Assembly (NCBI RefSeq): GCF_030407455.1
Contig: NZ_JASDDJ010000023.1
Coordinates: forward strand, 1-49,487
DNA: 49,487 nucleotides
Source of the DNA: Psychrobacter sp. 5A.1
GTDB lineage: Bacteria; Pseudomonadota; Gammaproteobacteria; Pseudomonadales; Moraxellaceae
Direction: 5' to 3'
Made by a program: the position numbers and the translations under genes. Positions 18,070 to 28,260 of the stretch are shown here, piece after piece (the first letter of the stretch is position 1; the number at the start of each line of letters is the position of its first letter). The notes under the pieces were generated by a model. The model was not told where the DNA came from. It ran no database searches and was given only the letters and a program-made list of their open reading frames with translations.

Positions 18070-18179
18070 TGATCGTCTTTTGCTTTAGAGCAATATAGAT
18101 AAAGAGCCGCATTATTTTGTATCAAACAAAGTTGCTCTTGCAGTCGCGATGAGGCAAAACCATAAGTATAGTAGGTAAT

Positions 18180-19118
18180 TTGGATGACGTTGATAAGCCA
18201 AATAAAAATCTGCTTAATACAGTCAAACTGATACTGGGTAGTGCTTTAATGAAAGTCGGTGATTTTGACCTGCAACAATGGCAGAAGTATATAGAGCAAG
18301 AAATAGGCTTTGTGCTTCCAGATATACAGTTGCAGTGGTTGACCAATGCAATTGATTCTACGGCGATGGCGAACGGATTAACGGTTCAGCAGTTATGGTG
18401 TCAGCTACCGAAAAATAGTCAGTTGCGCCAACAGCTATTAGATAAAGTACTTATTCATGAAAGTCGATTTTTTCGCCATAAGCCCTCTATAGATTTTGTG
18501 ACAGAGTGTGCATTGCAGCATCGACGAGTAAGCAAGACTGACGCTCTGTTTCGTATTTGGAGCGTTGGTTGTGCAGGCGGACAGGAAGTTTGGTCATTGG
18601 CTATGAGTCTGGCAGCACAGCGGTTTTTGGACTATACAATATTAGGGACAGATGTCAGTGAAGACGCTATCAAAAACGCGCGACTCGGGCAATACGATAA
18701 TAGACAATCTTCCTTAATTCCACAATCGTGCCAGAAATTTATCGAACCACTTCCAGCTAAAAACGCGACAAACAAATCAAGTATTAGTCAGTCGATTGTC
18801 GTGTCAGATGTGACACCTAGTATGAAGGCACACTGGCAAGTAGTTCCGACATTACAGCCACATGTTAGTTTTTCTGTACATAATATTTTTGAACCAAAAC
18901 CACCCACTGCACATCTTCAACAGGTGATTATTTGTCAAAATATGCTGCTATATTTTAGAAAATTTGATCAGCGAGATATTTTGACACGACTATCAGAGCA
19001 GTGTGCATTAGGGGGATATATTATATTGGCTCCAGGTGAGGCGCTGTTTTGGCGTCCTTCAAATATGCGCCGCATTGCGCACCCACAGGTTAATGTGTGG
19101 CAAAAAATTAGTGCCTAA
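18180..19118 (+). CDS. pilK: CheR-like methyltransferase PilK
   Basis: Predicted S-adenosylmethionine-dependent chemoreceptor methyltransferase of the Pil-Chp cluster. CheR-type landmarks are present but divergent: HESRFFRH in place of NETxFFR, SVGCAGGQEVWSLAM in place of the GCSTGEEPYSLAM SAM loop, ILGTDVSEDAIKNARLGQY and CQNMLLYF in place of CRNVLIYF. It would methylate glutamates of PilJ. The TTG at 18180 with AGG four bases upstream is the proposed start (312 residues); an ATG at 18252 would give 288 residues, nearer to Pseudomonas PilK (about 291), but has no good ribosome binding site. chpA follows 30 bp later. Confidence 0.87.
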   Translation: MDDVDKPNKNLLNTVKLILGSALMKVGDFDLQQWQKYIEQEIGFVLPDIQLQWLTNAIDSTAMANGLTVQQLWCQLPKNSQLRQQLLDKVLIHESRFFRHKPSIDFVTECALQHRRVSKTDALFRIWSVGCAGGQEVWSLAMSLAAQRFLDYTILGTDVSEDAIKNARLGQYDNRQSSLIPQSCQKFIEPLPAKNATNKSSISQSIVVSDVTPSMKAHWQVVPTLQPHVSFSVHNIFEPKPPTAHLQQVIICQNMLLYFRKFDQRDILTRLSEQCALGGYIILAPGEALFWRPSNMRRIAHPQVNVWQKISA

Positions 19119-19148
19119 ATTAGTGCATAGACGAGTTAGGATAACCCT

Positions 19149-22100
19149 ATGAAGAACCAGCCCAATGACATAGTGACGCTTGAGTGGTTATTACCATTAT
19201 TCAATCAGCAATTATCACAGGTATCTGCTGGTTGGCAATTAGGTGAATCCAGCATTGATCATGAGCAATTGACCGCACGTTATCATCAGATTAGCGGTGC
19301 ACTGGTCATGATTAACCTTCCTTTACTAGCAGGTATTGCTGGTAAACTGAGTCAATTGGTGGGACTAGAAAATCTGGATGATTTTTCTATTAAAGAGCGC
19401 CGTATCGGTCAGTTTTCTCATCGGTTATTGCAGCGTGAAATCAACCAGTATGCGCGTATAGGAAGCTATCATACCGACCTAATCAATAGAGCGACTGATG
19501 AGCTGACCCAAGCATTATCAGAACGCGGTATAGCGGCAGACTTAACTACAAATGTTAGTGACGTTCAGCGTGAACACGCAAATAATAATGCTACTAATGA
19601 AAGTATTCTCAACAGTATTGAGGTAGCAATACCAGCAGATAATGCCACTGCCAGTTTAGCAAGTGAACAATATCAGCAGTTGCTACTAGTGTGGCGCCAA
19701 CAAGTACAAGCGTTGCTGGTCACTAATACCAATCAGCCTACGTTACTCAGTACGCTGGAGAAAGTCAGCCGATATCTATGGCAGACGACCCAAGACAACG
19801 ATTTGCAAAGACTTTGGTATTTGACCGAATTGTGGCTAAGTGATCTCTCCCATAATGAGACACCGCTTCCTGAGTATTACGCACCATTATTAAGTCAGCT
19901 TGATCAAGTTATAGAGTCTTGCACCCAATCAGATGAATTGTCTTCAGGCACTGTTGTAAGATTGATAACGTCCGTCTATATCGAATTAAGTTACCTAGCG
20001 TATAGTAGCAAGCATACTCAATCTATTTTGGATGAAGTATCAAAAAGCGTCACGACCGCCCCACGATTTTTACCACGATTATTGAATGAGCTTGAGACAC
20101 TTATCTTTCAGTTAGATAAGCCAGCTACTTTGATCGCGCCTTTACAACATATGAAACGCCAGTTGCAAAGTCGAGGCTGGACCTATTATGTCTCTCAAAT
20201 CGAATCAATTGTTGCAGATTTAGAGCAGTCTTTTGTATCAGAAACAGGGTTTGCGCAAGAGCAATGGCAGATTGAACGCAAACTGCAAGAATTATACAGC
20301 GCTATATATAGTACTGAGCAAACAATCTCACTCAAAATCGGGAACGCAACTTCTTTTGCTACTGTACCTGAAGCGATTGATGGCAACGATAGCAAATCGA
20401 TAGGTAAGAGCGATGCTATATCTACAGATAATGGCTTACGTGAGTTACGAATTGCCGTAGAAGAGATAAAGCAAAATTTTAACGAGTATATACAACGTCA
20501 AGATGTTCGGTTGTTGCCAGCTACTGCTGATTTTACCAATATTGGTCAAGCTTTCGACGACATGGGATTACCAGAAATTCGTCAGACCATAGATGACATA
20601 GGTAGTGTATTTGCACAGTTAGACACTCATGGGATTGCGGTACCAAGCTGGGATTTGATTGAGGCACTGGCTGAGAGTTTGACGTCTGTCGAATTATTGC
20701 TAGATTATCTTGCGCAGCAAGTTTTTGATCAGCAGTTACTGACACTCGCCAATGAACATACCGCTAGAGCCATACAACTTTTTAATACTTATATCGAAGC
20801 ACCAGAAATGCTTGCTGAGTCAGTACTTGCTCACAAAGCAGCAGTGACGGATGTCTTGCGTTACGATGATAGTGGTGAGATTGTGCCTGTTATCAATTCA
20901 GATGATGAAAGGGTAATAGATCAAGATGCGGACAATCTGTCCGTTAGTACAGAAAGCGATGCATTGAAGCAAGCTCGCGAGAAAACTAAGCCTGACAGAT
21001 TTGAGACCGATGAAGAGATTCATGATATTTTTATCGAAGAAGTCACAGAAGTTACTGCTGATTTAGAAGATTTTCTGCCGATTTGGCAGCAAGACCCACA
21101 AGATTTGACACCATTGACTGAAGTACGTAGAGGTTTCCATACTCTAAAAGGGTCAGGTCGTATGGTGGGTGCTTTTAGTATCAGTGAGATGGCATGGTCA
21201 ATCGAAAACCTCCTCAATCGTTTGCTAGATAACACGTTACCTGTAACAGATGACGTGGTCAACCTAGTGATTGAGACGACAAAAAATATACCAGCATTGT
21301 TATCAGATTTTGAAGCGCAGCGATTGCCAAGCTTTGATCCTGCCATTACTATTTTACAAAGTAGTAATTTGATGGAACAGCAGCCTCTTAATACTGGACT
21401 GAATATACCCGATCTTAAAATGGCTATATCAGAGGAAGCTGCACCAGATACTACTGCCGCCGCCTCAAAAAATGATTCAGAGCTAAAAGCGCCACTGTTG
21501 GCCTCCGATGATACTGAATCAATCATTAGTTCTGATAGTAGAGAAGAAAATATAAACGAATCTTTGTCTACATTGGAAATTCCAGAGGTTCTCGCACCCT
21601 TTATGAAGGAAACTGAGCAACTAGCCACTGATGCTAACGATGCAGATCCTGATATCAAAGAGATATTTATAGAAGAGGCCAATGAAGTATTGGTAGAAAT
21701 CGTACCGTTATACGAAAATTGGCAGCTGGAACCGACCAACTTAGAACCGCTAAAAGATATTCGCCGTGGCTTTCATACCTTAAAAGGTTCAGGCCGTATG
21801 GTGGGGGCACATTATACTGCTGAATTAGCATGGTCTATAGAAAACATGCTTAACCGTGTTTTGGACAATAGTGTGACTACCTCCGCTGATATGCGTCAGT
21901 TGATTGCAGATGTATTAGCAGCTTATCCTCAAATGCTCACAGTATTCGAAAACAATACTCAAGACTATCCCGCTGTTGTGCCGTTGTGGGTTGCCTGTGC
22001 GAATGCGTATAGCAAACAACAAAGCAGTGAATTTAGCTATTCCGCTTTGTTCGCACAAAAAGCCGATAGTTCTGAAGTTGATCATGCTGATGCTGATAGT

Positions 22101-25100
22101 AGCACCGCAGCAATAGACACTACCTTGCAAACCTTCTATTCAGTTAATGAAAAAATGGCAGAGGCCCCAGTTAACTTGACGCCTCAAAGCGAGGAAGAAA
22201 AAGTATTCTGTAAGATATTTATTGATGAAGCAGAAGAGTTGCTTGGTCATATTGATCAGTTTGTGACAAGTAACAGAAATCAGACTTGTATCGAAGTCAC
22301 AGATGAAATCGTCCGCGCATTCCATACTTTGCGAGGCGCGTCTGGTTCTAGTGCTTTAGCCGCTATCAGCGAAGTCAGTGCAACGATAGAGCACAGCTTA
22401 GAGTTATTACAGCAGCAAGATACTGGTATGAATGCTCAACATTTAGAAGCATTGGCTCAGTCAGCCAAGCTAATAGATGGTTACTTAAGTAATTATAAAC
22501 ATAATGACGTATCAGTAGAGGACGAGCGGTCGCAAAGCCAACAAGATATAGCATCATTGCAAGCGATGCTTGGTGAGCAGTATATTATTAATGACGCTAC
22601 CGTGATGTCTGATAAGAAACCAACGATAGAAGAGTTATTAGATAGTAATATTGCAGCGTTGTTAGATGCTGAGTGGGAATTGGGTGAGGCGCTTAGTAAC
22701 GCTGAGCATGGACCTGTCCAAAGCTATATAGAGCAGCAAATTTCACAAATAGCCAGTCTAGTGGATAATGCACAAGCGTTTCCGAAGTTCGTCACAATTC
22801 TTAATGAGCTGGGTAATGTATATCGTTATCTGAGCAATAATCTTGATGAAGCAAGAGACAAAGACGTTCAAGCGGTACTGCATGCTGGCCATGCGCAGTT
22901 AGTAGGACTGTTTGATGCTTTGGCTGGTAGCACGTCATTAAAAATAGACAAGCAAATACTTGATGAGCTACAGAGTATTTATCAAGAAAATCAAGAAAAT
23001 CAAGAAAATCAAGAAAGTCAAGAAAGTCAAGAAAGTCATGATGATAATGAAGGTGATGATTTTATCGTTAGAGCCACCTCTGCACCTGAGCTACAACTTG
23101 AAACTATTGACACAGACGTTGAGTTATTAGAAATTTTCTTAGAAGAGGCTCAAGAGCTTGATGTTGCGCTAGACGAAAGTTTCAACAAATGGCGTGCTGA
23201 TATTACGAATATCAATTCACTAAAAGTTTTGCAGCGTCATTTGCACACCATCAAAGGTGGTGCTCGAATGGCTGGCATCCGTAGTATCGGTGACTTGACC
23301 CACGAAGCTGAAAGTGTCTATGAGTCATTCGTAGAAGGCCGGAGAGTGCCAACGGCTCAGTGGCTTGAAATTATGCAGATGGTGCAGGACACCATGTCAT
23401 TGCAAGTGATGCATATCGTCAATACCAAAAAATCCTTCTTTACCACAACGCTTATTGAGCAACTGCAGCAGCTTGAAAAAACAAAAACCTTACCGGAAAT
23501 AGTCGAATTAGTCATACCAGTACCAAAAAATCATTTTGAACCTGAAGTGCAAAGCGCAGTGACTGAGGTTACTGATCATAATAAGGAAGCCTTAGATACC
23601 ATAAGCCTAGATAGAATGATCAAACAGTCATGGGCCAATGGACTACCTGATCCTGATATATTAGCAGTGTTTTTGGAAGAGGCAGAAGAGCTTACCAATC
23701 GCAATAAATATCTACATTTATTTTTAAAAGACACCAATAATACAACAGCATTACAAGCGCTCCAACGCGATTTGCATACCATAAAAGGTGGTGCACGCAT
23801 GGTCACGGCTGCTGGTATTGCTGATTTGGCTCATGAAATGGAAACGGTTTATACCGATTTTGTTAGCAATCGCCGTCCAGCCACCAAAAAAGTATTAGAG
23901 TTGCTAGTGGCCAGTCATGATTGGCTTGCCGATGCGGTCTTTATTCTGCAACAACAGGTGAATCCACCAACGCCTGCATTATTGATTGAGGCGCTAGAGC
24001 AGTTCAGCAAAAACCCTGATAGTCTAAAAACAATACCTAAAGAATCTCTGCAAGCACAGCGTGAAGCAATTTTAATTGCCAAAGAAAATCAGGACTCACA
24101 ATATCTTGCAAAAGATATCAGTGAAATGCCATCTATGCATAGAGAAGCTAGTGAGGAAGATCAGAACGCTAATAGCAATGAGATGATTCGTATCTCAGGT
24201 GGCTTGATTGAGCATATGATTAACTTATCTGGTGAGTCAGCGATTAACCGCGCTCGTATTGATATGGGCATCAGTAGCTTAACAAACAGTATTGAAGAAA
24301 TGGGTACGACGGTACAGCGATTGGCAGATCAGCTGCGCCGTATGGAAATTGAATTAGAAGCGCAGATTTTATCGCAGATAGATGATGAGCTAATCAACAA
24401 TGAAGGTTTTGACCCTCTAGAAATGGATCAGTATTCTTCTTTGAATCAACTGTCCAAGTCGTTGACGGAGTCAGCCTCGGATTTGGTTGATATTAATCAT
24501 ACATTATTAGAAAAAACACGCGATAGTGAAAGCTTACTGCTACAGCTGTCTCGTACTCAGACTGAGTTGCAAGACGGGCTGATGAATTCGCGTATGGTGC
24601 CATTTACACGCTTGACACCACGTCTTGAGCGTATCGTGCGTCAAACCGCTAATGAGCTTAATAAATCCGTTGATCTGACCATTATCAATGCTGATGACGA
24701 GATGGATAGAACCATCCTAGAGCGCATCACTTCACCACTCGAGCATATGCTGCGCAACGCTGTCGATCATGGTATTGAGACCACCTCCGCGCGCCTAAAA
24801 GCAGGCAAAGAACGTAGCGGACATATTACGCTTGAAGTAAGTCGCGAAGGTAGCGAGATCGTCATACAATTAATAGATGACGGTCGTGGTATCGATGTTG
24901 AAGCAGTGCGTAGTAAAGCCATTTCTCAAGGTCTTATCGATGCAGATGACAACAGTCTGACTGATCTTGATATTATGCAATATATTTTCAACGCTGGATT
25001 GAGTACCAGTAAGCAAGTGACCCAGATCTCTGGGCGCGGTGTTGGTATGGATGTTGTTATTAGTGAAATCCGCCAATTGGGTGGTGCGGTATCGGTTGTT

Positions 25101-26024
25101 TCGGAGTTAGGGAAAGGGTCGCGCTTTACTATGCGTTTACCGTTGACTGTAGCCGTATCTGATGCGTTGGTTGTTCGTGCTGCAGATCGCTACTATGCCA
25201 TACCATTGGTACAGATTGAGCGCGTGGTACGTGTTAATCCAGAAAAGCTCTATGATTATTATCAGTCCAATGACGCCACGCTAAACTTTGAAGATTCTGA
25301 TTATCGAGTGCGCTATCTAAATGAGATTTTATCAGGCAACAAACTGAATGAGCTGGTAGTGAATACCAATACTAGCTTACCGCTTATCATTATTAAGAAC
25401 CGTACTGGGCAGAATATTGCTTTGCAAGTGGATCAGATTGCCGGTTCGCGTATAGAAGTTGTTGTCAAACCGCTAGGCCAGCAATTGTCGAACATCCCAG
25501 GTGTTTCAGCTGCTACTATCATGGGTGATGGTTCGGTCATGCTCATTTTAGACCTGATTGCTTTGATGCGTAATGCACAGTTGGTCAAAAATATCTCGAA
25601 AGCTGCTGATGCTAAAAGAGGACGTATCGAATCTAAATCTACTATTTTAGTCGTCGATGATTCAGTGACAGTACGTAAAGTAACGTCGCGTTTCTTGGAG
25701 CGTCAAGGGTTCAATGTAGCAGTTGCGAAAGATGGTATCGATGCAATCGAGATATTACAAGATATGACACCAGACATGATATTGCTTGATATCGAAATGC
25801 CACGTATGGATGGTTTTGAGGTTGCGACCCAAGTCAGACATAGTAAGCGTTTGCAGCATATTCCAATTATCATGATAACGTCACGTACTGGAGAAAAACA
25901 TCGCGAGCGTGCTCTAGAGATTGGTGTAAATGATTACATGGGTAAGCCATTCCAAGAAAAAGAACTGCTCAATAAAATGCAAAAATTACTAGGTGAAGGG
26001 GTCAGCCTGACTAATGAAGGATAA
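19149..26024 (+). CDS. chpA: Chemotaxis-like hybrid kinase ChpA
   Basis: Giant CheA-type hybrid kinase of the type IV pilus chemosensory system, 2291 residues. Five Hpt domains keep the phospho-acceptor histidine: H664 (FHTLKGSGRMVG), H876 (same motif), H1059 (FHTLRGASGSS), H1366 and H1543 (both LHTIKGGARM). The N-terminal ~600 residues hold at least one Hpt-like region without the histidine (HQISGALVMINLPLLAG). After a dimerisation helix come the ATPase domain (N-box LEHMLRNAVDHG with N1870, DDGRGID, GRGVGMDVV), a CheW-like regulatory domain and a C-terminal receiver with D2214 (LLDIEMPRMDGFEV). An in-frame 9-bp repeat encodes a Gln/Glu/Asn/Ser tract at 1279-1296. AGGA precedes the ATG; the 3' end overlaps chpB by 11 bp. 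Confidence 0.95.
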   Translation: MKNQPNDIVTLEWLLPLFNQQLSQVSAGWQLGESSIDHEQLTARYHQISGALVMINLPLLAGIAGKLSQLVGLENLDDFSIKERRIGQFSHRLLQREINQYARIGSYHTDLINRATDELTQALSERGIAADLTTNVSDVQREHANNNATNESILNSIEVAIPADNATASLASEQYQQLLLVWRQQVQALLVTNTNQPTLLSTLEKVSRYLWQTTQDNDLQRLWYLTELWLSDLSHNETPLPEYYAPLLSQLDQVIESCTQSDELSSGTVVRLITSVYIELSYLAYSSKHTQSILDEVSKSVTTAPRFLPRLLNELETLIFQLDKPATLIAPLQHMKRQLQSRGWTYYVSQIESIVADLEQSFVSETGFAQEQWQIERKLQELYSAIYSTEQTISLKIGNATSFATVPEAIDGNDSKSIGKSDAISTDNGLRELRIAVEEIKQNFNEYIQRQDVRLLPATADFTNIGQAFDDMGLPEIRQTIDDIGSVFAQLDTHGIAVPSWDLIEALAESLTSVELLLDYLAQQVFDQQLLTLANEHTARAIQLFNTYIEAPEMLAESVLAHKAAVTDVLRYDDSGEIVPVINSDDERVIDQDADNLSVSTESDALKQAREKTKPDRFETDEEIHDIFIEEVTEVTADLEDFLPIWQQDPQDLTPLTEVRRGFHTLKGSGRMVGAFSISEMAWSIENLLNRLLDNTLPVTDDVVNLVIETTKNIPALLSDFEAQRLPSFDPAITILQSSNLMEQQPLNTGLNIPDLKMAISEEAAPDTTAAASKNDSELKAPLLASDDTESIISSDSREENINESLSTLEIPEVLAPFMKETEQLATDANDADPDIKEIFIEEANEVLVEIVPLYENWQLEPTNLEPLKDIRRGFHTLKGSGRMVGAHYTAELAWSIENMLNRVLDNSVTTSADMRQLIADVLAAYPQMLTVFENNTQDYPAVVPLWVACANAYSKQQSSEFSYSALFAQKADSSEVDHADADSSTAAIDTTLQTFYSVNEKMAEAPVNLTPQSEEEKVFCKIFIDEAEELLGHIDQFVTSNRNQTCIEVTDEIVRAFHTLRGASGSSALAAISEVSATIEHSLELLQQQDTGMNAQHLEALAQSAKLIDGYLSNYKHNDVSVEDERSQSQQDIASLQAMLGEQYIINDATVMSDKKPTIEELLDSNIAALLDAEWELGEALSNAEHGPVQSYIEQQISQIASLVDNAQAFPKFVTILNELGNVYRYLSNNLDEARDKDVQAVLHAGHAQLVGLFDALAGSTSLKIDKQILDELQSIYQENQENQENQESQESQESHDDNEGDDFIVRATSAPELQLETIDTDVELLEIFLEEAQELDVALDESFNKWRADITNINSLKVLQRHLHTIKGGARMAGIRSIGDLTHEAESVYESFVEGRRVPTAQWLEIMQMVQDTMSLQVMHIVNTKKSFFTTTLIEQLQQLEKTKTLPEIVELVIPVPKNHFEPEVQSAVTEVTDHNKEALDTISLDRMIKQSWANGLPDPDILAVFLEEAEELTNRNKYLHLFLKDTNNTTALQALQRDLHTIKGGARMVTAAGIADLAHEMETVYTDFVSNRRPATKKVLELLVASHDWLADAVFILQQQVNPPTPALLIEALEQFSKNPDSLKTIPKESLQAQREAILIAKENQDSQYLAKDISEMPSMHREASEEDQNANSNEMIRISGGLIEHMINLSGESAINRARIDMGISSLTNSIEEMGTTVQRLADQLRRMEIELEAQILSQIDDELINNEGFDPLEMDQYSSLNQLSKSLTESASDLVDINHTLLEKTRDSESLLLQLSRTQTELQDGLMNSRMVPFTRLTPRLERIVRQTANELNKSVDLTIINADDEMDRTILERITSPLEHMLRNAVDHGIETTSARLKAGKERSGHITLEVSREGSEIVIQLIDDGRGIDVEAVRSKAISQGLIDADDNSLTDLDIMQYIFNAGLSTSKQVTQISGRGVGMDVVISEIRQLGGAVSVVSELGKGSRFTMRLPLTVAVSDALVVRAADRYYAIPLVQIERVVRVNPEKLYDYYQSNDATLNFEDSDYRVRYLNEILSGNKLNELVVNTNTSLPLIIIKNRTGQNIALQVDQIAGSRIEVVVKPLGQQLSNIPGVSAATIMGDGSVMLILDLIALMRNAQLVKNISKAADAKRGRIESKSTILVVDDSVTVRKVTSRFLERQGFNVAVAKDGIDAIEILQDMTPDMILLDIEMPRMDGFEVATQVRHSKRLQHIPIIMITSRTGEKHRERALEIGVNDYMGKPFQEKELLNKMQKLLGEGVSLTNEG
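22983..23036 (+). repeat. 9-bp in-frame tandem repeat in chpA
   Basis: Six head-to-tail 9-bp units: three copies of CAAGAAAAT followed by three of CAAGAAAGT. They encode (QEN)3(QES)3 in a linker between the third and fourth intact Hpt domains. The unit length is a multiple of three, so gain or loss of copies would keep the frame. Confidence 0.95.
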
Positions 26025-27009
26025 TGCACGTGTTTTAGCACTGCGTAAAAAAAATAAAAACGATATCACAGTGCTGGTGGTGGCAGAAGATCATCGCCAG
26101 CGTATGGCTTTTTCGGATACGGTACATAGTTACGGATTTACGCTTATCGGCTGTGTGTCACGCGCACAATGGCAGGAAAGGCGAGATCTTGCTAATGTCG
26201 CTATCGATATTTGGCTTATAGACAGTGATTATGATGACAGTGTTGCCATGGCGACTGTGGCTTCCAAACCAGCGGCAGTACTGGTGGGTTTCAGTCAGGC
26301 ACCTTATCTAAACGAACCACAGCAATATGCAAAATGGCAGCGCAAATTAAAGCGCAAGTTTGCAGAGTTGCTCGACTTACCAGTCTTGGCAGATGTCCCA
26401 GCTTATAAAGAGGATGATACTGCATGGCGTTACGTCGTGTTTTTGGGTGCGTCTATGGGTGGCCCTAGTGCTGTCAAAGAGTTTTTAGACAACGTACCAG
26501 CCACATTACCGATTTGTATTTTATTGGCGCATCACTTTAATCAGACCATGATAGGTACATTGCCTCGCATACTCAATCGTCATAATGACTGGCGCTGTAA
26601 AGTCATTGCTTCTTCACAGAGGTTACAAGCAGGCCAATGTCTGATAGTACCTATTGATAAGCAAATTGTCTGTGATTCGACAGGTCGTGTGATACTGTTA
26701 GATCAAGATTGGGTTGGTGAATACAAACCTGCTATCGGACAACTTCTCAAAAATACCAGTGATGTTCATGGTAGCGAGCTGATTAATATCATATTCTCAG
26801 GTATGGGTAATGATGGCTCTCAGTATCTGGATCTAATCCAAGACAATAACAGTCAGTTGTGGGCGCAAGATCCAAGTTTGAGTGCGTGTCCAAGTCAGCC
26901 TCAGGCTATTATTGATTCAGGATACTGCGGCTTTGTTGGCAGTCCGACAGATTTAGCAAAAAAACTGATTGATTATATTGGTGAAAAGGCAACCAGCCAT
27001 TCACGCTAA
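26014..27009 (+). CDS. chpB: CheB-like methylesterase ChpB
   Basis: Predicted protein-glutamate methylesterase opposing PilK on PilJ. The C-terminal CheB domain keeps the catalytic triad: S147 in GASMGGPSAV, H173 in LLAHHFNQ and D267 in FSGMGNDGS. The N-terminal ~120 residues look like a degenerate receiver: VLVVAEDHRQ in place of the acidic pocket, WLIDSDYDD in place of a canonical phosphorylation site and no clear conserved lysine. At 331 residues it fits Pseudomonas ChpB. The start at 26014 lies inside the end of chpA (11-bp overlap), implying coupled translation, with chpC 17 bp downstream. Confidence 0.88.
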   Translation: MKDNARVLALRKKNKNDITVLVVAEDHRQRMAFSDTVHSYGFTLIGCVSRAQWQERRDLANVAIDIWLIDSDYDDSVAMATVASKPAAVLVGFSQAPYLNEPQQYAKWQRKLKRKFAELLDLPVLADVPAYKEDDTAWRYVVFLGASMGGPSAVKEFLDNVPATLPICILLAHHFNQTMIGTLPRILNRHNDWRCKVIASSQRLQAGQCLIVPIDKQIVCDSTGRVILLDQDWVGEYKPAIGQLLKNTSDVHGSELINIIFSGMGNDGSQYLDLIQDNNSQLWAQDPSLSACPSQPQAIIDSGYCGFVGSPTDLAKKLIDYIGEKATSHSR

Positions 27010-27026
27010 CTTGTTGTGAGCGATGT

Positions 27027-27524
27027 ATGAAACAAATTTTGAAACACTCGTTTGAAGCCGTGAGTCTACTGACGACTAATAACGGTATGCTTGACGTCAC
27101 TATTGTGCCAGCAGTTAACCAGCCTGATTGGATTATTCCGAGCAGCCTCATCTTGAGTGTGGATGAGTGTCAACAGTATATCTCTAGGTATGACTGGCAA
27201 CAGCAAGGTTTGGCTGTGTTTCATTTACTACCACAAGATCAAGTACCAGAAAAGATAATTGTCTTGGAAGGTAATACGATTGATCACCGCTTTGCATTAC
27301 AGACGGCTGGCGGGTTACGTCAGCTGCAAGCACGTATTTCTGAAGTAAAAGATGTGGTGACATCTGAGCATTCTAACGGCATCAATATCGAAAATACGGA
27401 AGCATATTTCGATAAAAATGATGTCTCATCTTATCGGTATCAAACAGTGATGATTGATGGCGAAACCTACTTGGTGCCTGATTTAGACAAAATTGCACAT
27501 TACCTGATTGATCTGGACGGCTAG
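27027..27524 (+). CDS. chpC: CheW-like protein ChpC
   Basis: Last gene of the Pil-Chp cluster, by position and size (165 residues) the equivalent of Pseudomonas ChpC, a second CheW-like adaptor. Weak CheW-like strands are visible at VFHLLPQDQVPEKIIVLEGN and YQTVMIDGETYLVPDLDKI, but the canonical CheW motifs are poor, so identity rests largely on context. GTGAG lies six bases before the ATG. In Pseudomonas chpD and chpE follow; here a cytochrome b561 gene follows after 141 bp, and that spacer contains one copy of the CTAGGGCRYGT motif. Confidence 0.72.
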   Translation: MKQILKHSFEAVSLLTTNNGMLDVTIVPAVNQPDWIIPSSLILSVDECQQYISRYDWQQQGLAVFHLLPQDQVPEKIIVLEGNTIDHRFALQTAGGLRQLQARISEVKDVVTSEHSNGINIENTEAYFDKNDVSSYRYQTVMIDGETYLVPDLDKIAHYLIDLDG

Positions 27525-27665
27525 ATTCTTATCACTATTTGCGGTATGCTCCACGCTATAGGTAGTAGCCTAGGGCGCGTTGATGAGTTTGATTGTTCAA
27601 TGAGTTGCTATCTTGCTTGTGAAATTGATTAGAGATAACTCCTGATAGAGGTAATAGAGCCGCTC

Positions 27666-28193
27666 ATGAATAGTATCAACTCAAACGTATCAAAGTGGTC
27701 AGTTAGTAGCCGTATTTTTCATTGGATTAGTGCAGTTTTACTATTAGTCACATGGATAATGATATTGTTACATGAGAATTTAGATAGCAATCTGTATATT
27801 GGGTTCCATAAAGCCTTTGGCGTAAGCTTGCTGTTTTGGATGATTGCACGAGTCATCAACCGTATTTTTACCAAAGCGCCACCATCATTGTCTATGCCAA
27901 AATGGCAGATGTTAGCATCTCAACTATCGCATTTCGCACTCTATGCCATATTAATTGCCATGCCGCTCGCTGGGTTATTGATGTCAGTGTATGGTGGTCG
28001 ACCCGTCGATATTTTTGGTGTATTCCAGATTCCTGTGTTTGTCACCCCAGATAGAAGTTTGGCACGTTTTTATAATGACTTACATACTGATATTATTTGG
28101 CCAACGATTATTGGTTTTACAGTTTTACATATAGGTGCAGCGCTATATCATCAGTTTGTTAAAAAAGACAACCTAATTGCACGTATGAAATAA
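27666..28193 (+). CDS. Cytochrome b561 (CybB-type)
   Basis: A 175-residue, four-helix membrane di-heme cytochrome b. Conserved histidines suited to heme ligation are seen in the four helices (H19 in IFHWISA, H48 in GFHKAFG, H89 in LSHFALY, H155 and H162 near the C-terminus), and the SxxxRxxHWI N-terminal signature is present (SSRIFHWISA). CybB of E. coli oxidises superoxide and reduces ubiquinone, so an electron-transfer role at the inner membrane is likely. It lies 141 bp after chpC and is followed by a strong bidirectional terminator, so it probably belongs to its own short transcript. Confidence 0.9.
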   Translation: MNSINSNVSKWSVSSRIFHWISAVLLLVTWIMILLHENLDSNLYIGFHKAFGVSLLFWMIARVINRIFTKAPPSLSMPKWQMLASQLSHFALYAILIAMPLAGLLMSVYGGRPVDIFGVFQIPVFVTPDRSLARFYNDLHTDIIWPTIIGFTVLHIGAALYHQFVKKDNLIARMK

Positions 28194-28260
28194 CCTGCAA
28201 TCGATCATACTGTTCAGTAAAGACATGCTGTTAAGTAAAGTATGACAATCGATAGGCGTA

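Noticed and set aside
21020..21739. Long minus-strand open frame within chpA
   Set aside because: It lies wholly inside the chpA coding frame, has Ser/Val-rich shadow-like composition and no ribosome binding site.
22983..23036. Short tandem repeats that could suggest a CRISPR-like array
   Set aside because: Units are 9 bp, without spacers, in frame within chpA.
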